In this document: piece after piece, positions 63,341 through 64,000 of the stretch
How the letters are laid out: every line of letters starts with the position of its first letter
Position numbering within the stretch: position 1 is the stretch's first letter
Assembly (NCBI RefSeq): GCF_003286085.1
Contig: NW_020825444.1
Coordinates: 120,138 to 184,137 of the forward strand
Reading direction: 5' to 3'
Length of the DNA: 64,000 nucleotides
From: Drosophila persimilis
Taxonomy: Eukaryota; Arthropoda; Insecta; Diptera; Drosophilidae
Notes under the pieces: generated by a model
What the model was told of the DNA's origin: nothing
Database searches by the model: none
What the model saw: only the letters and a program-made list of their open reading frames with translations
Made by a program: the position numbers and the translations under genes

Positions 63341-63530
63341 GAGCAGCGGGATGACGGGATCGGGCCGGCAGTGGCCCAGCGCATGTCCAAATATGGTCAT
63401 GAGATCACGCCACCAGCCAGGTCCCGTTGGAGAGCGAGCAGCTGGATGACGGGATCGGGCCGGCAGTGGTCCAGCGCATGACCAAATATGGTCATGAGAT
63501 CACGCCACCAGCCAGGTCCCGTTGGAGAGC
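63341..63530. repeat. 95-bp tandem duplication
   Basis: Two copies starting GAGCAGC(G/T)GGATGACGGG, 63341-63435 and 63436-63530, differing by only a few bases (CAGTGGCCCAGC versus CAGTGGTCCAGC). It lies upstream of the LTR's TATA box, in the U3 position. Confidence 0.9.
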
Positions 63531-63630
63531 GACAAGGGAATGAAGGAACGCCCGAAAAAATACGGGCACCGCATGGCGGAAAGTGCCTTTAGCGCCAGGC
63601 GGCATCGGCGGCGCCGACGCAGAGCGAGCC

Positions 63631-63636
63631 TATAAA
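63631..63636 (+). promoter_or_regulatory. TATA box of the right-edge LTR
   Basis: GAGCCTATAAAGGGGGGCCG, with ACCAGG downstream, parallels the TATA region of element A2 at 23913. It probably drives the element beyond the window. Confidence 0.55.
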
Positions 63637-64000
63637 GGGGGGCCGCGACCAGGAAAGGGACAGTCCACAGACGGAGCCAACAGAGTGAAGTGAATAGTGA
63701 GCCACGAAAGTGAGACCAAGCGAAGGGAAAAGAACCGTAGAAAGCGAACGCGTGTGTGAGGATTGAGAGGCGGACTCGAGCGTGCAGCCAAGAGCCAGAG
63801 ACTCAAATCCCTTGAACCAACGGCGCCCCGCTTGAAGCGCATGCCTCCAGGAGTGAGGCACCCTCGGGCCGAAAGCCAAGTGAGTCGAGTGAGAGCGAAC
63901 GCGTCAGGCGCTGACTGAGAGGTGGATTTGGGCCACGTGCCAAGAATCGCTAGCCCCAGTCAGTAGAGCCCGCGGTGCCACGCTTGGCGAAGCCGTGGGG

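Larger units (their letters stand above)
63199..64000 (+). repeat. 5' part of an LTR, running off the window
   Basis: Starts TGTGAGGAAAGGTATTCCCA, like the TGTGAGGACCCA start of the gypsy LTRs at 3753/11374 and likewise able to fold on itself. It has a tandem duplication (63341-63530), a TATA box at 63631 and GC-rich downstream DNA without a supported ORF. It begins exactly where the RNase H coding of copy B2 breaks off, so it is either another element inserted there or a deletion joined pol to the 3' LTR. Confidence 0.6.

Overview
The window is repeat-rich insect DNA, almost certainly Drosophila and probably the obscura group. The evidence is one recognisable host gene, the class I histone deacetylase Rpd3 (HDAC1) on the minus strand at 57.9-60.1 kb, embedded in retroelements and in many copies of a DINE-1/INE-1-type (Helitron-like, HINE) repeat. 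That repeat has a TTATACCCGATACT start, a GTCY microsatellite core and a hairpin near its 3' end, and its ~1.1 kb length and abundance recall the ISY/ISX elements of D. pseudoobscura and D. miranda. The species call is inference from memory, not a database match.

Layout. 0-3.7 kb: the cut-off start of a gag gene, diverged LTR-like sequences in inverted orientation and two INE copies. 3.75-13.2 kb: a young Ty3/gypsy element on the minus strand, with near-identical LTRs, gag, protease, RT-RNase H, integrase and an extra 3' ORF; its 5' LTR was later hit by a full-length INE. 13.2-15.9 kb: a truncated BEL/Pao element. 15.9-28.6 kb: a chain of INE copies, several abutting without spacer, separated by fragments of retroelements (two copies of a poly-Q gag-like module, one gypsy pol and one short unknown piece). 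28.6-33.1 kb: a degraded gypsy-like element. 33.9-39.4 kb: an LTR element flanked by direct repeats and split by two head-to-head INE fragments. 39.4-40.5 kb: another INE.

41.6-56.4 kb: three R1-clade non-LTR retrotransposons, all abutting AC/CA microsatellites, separated by unannotated DNA that looks like ordinary Drosophila intron or intergenic sequence. The third keeps an ORF2 uninterrupted except for three nonsense codons. 57.2-60.3 kb: Rpd3 with its poly(A) signal, four coding exons and a cluster of DREF-type TATCGATA motifs upstream. 61.7-64 kb: a broken second copy of the gypsy pol seen at 18.4-20.8 kb, running directly into an LTR that leaves the window.

Almost every coding stretch outside Rpd3 is selfish DNA. 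Rpd3 itself reads with two single-base insertions in A-runs and one radical substitution at a position conserved in class I HDACs. It is either a good gene with homopolymer assembly errors or a recently decaying copy in a degenerating region such as a Y or neo-Y chromosome. The sequence alone does not decide this.
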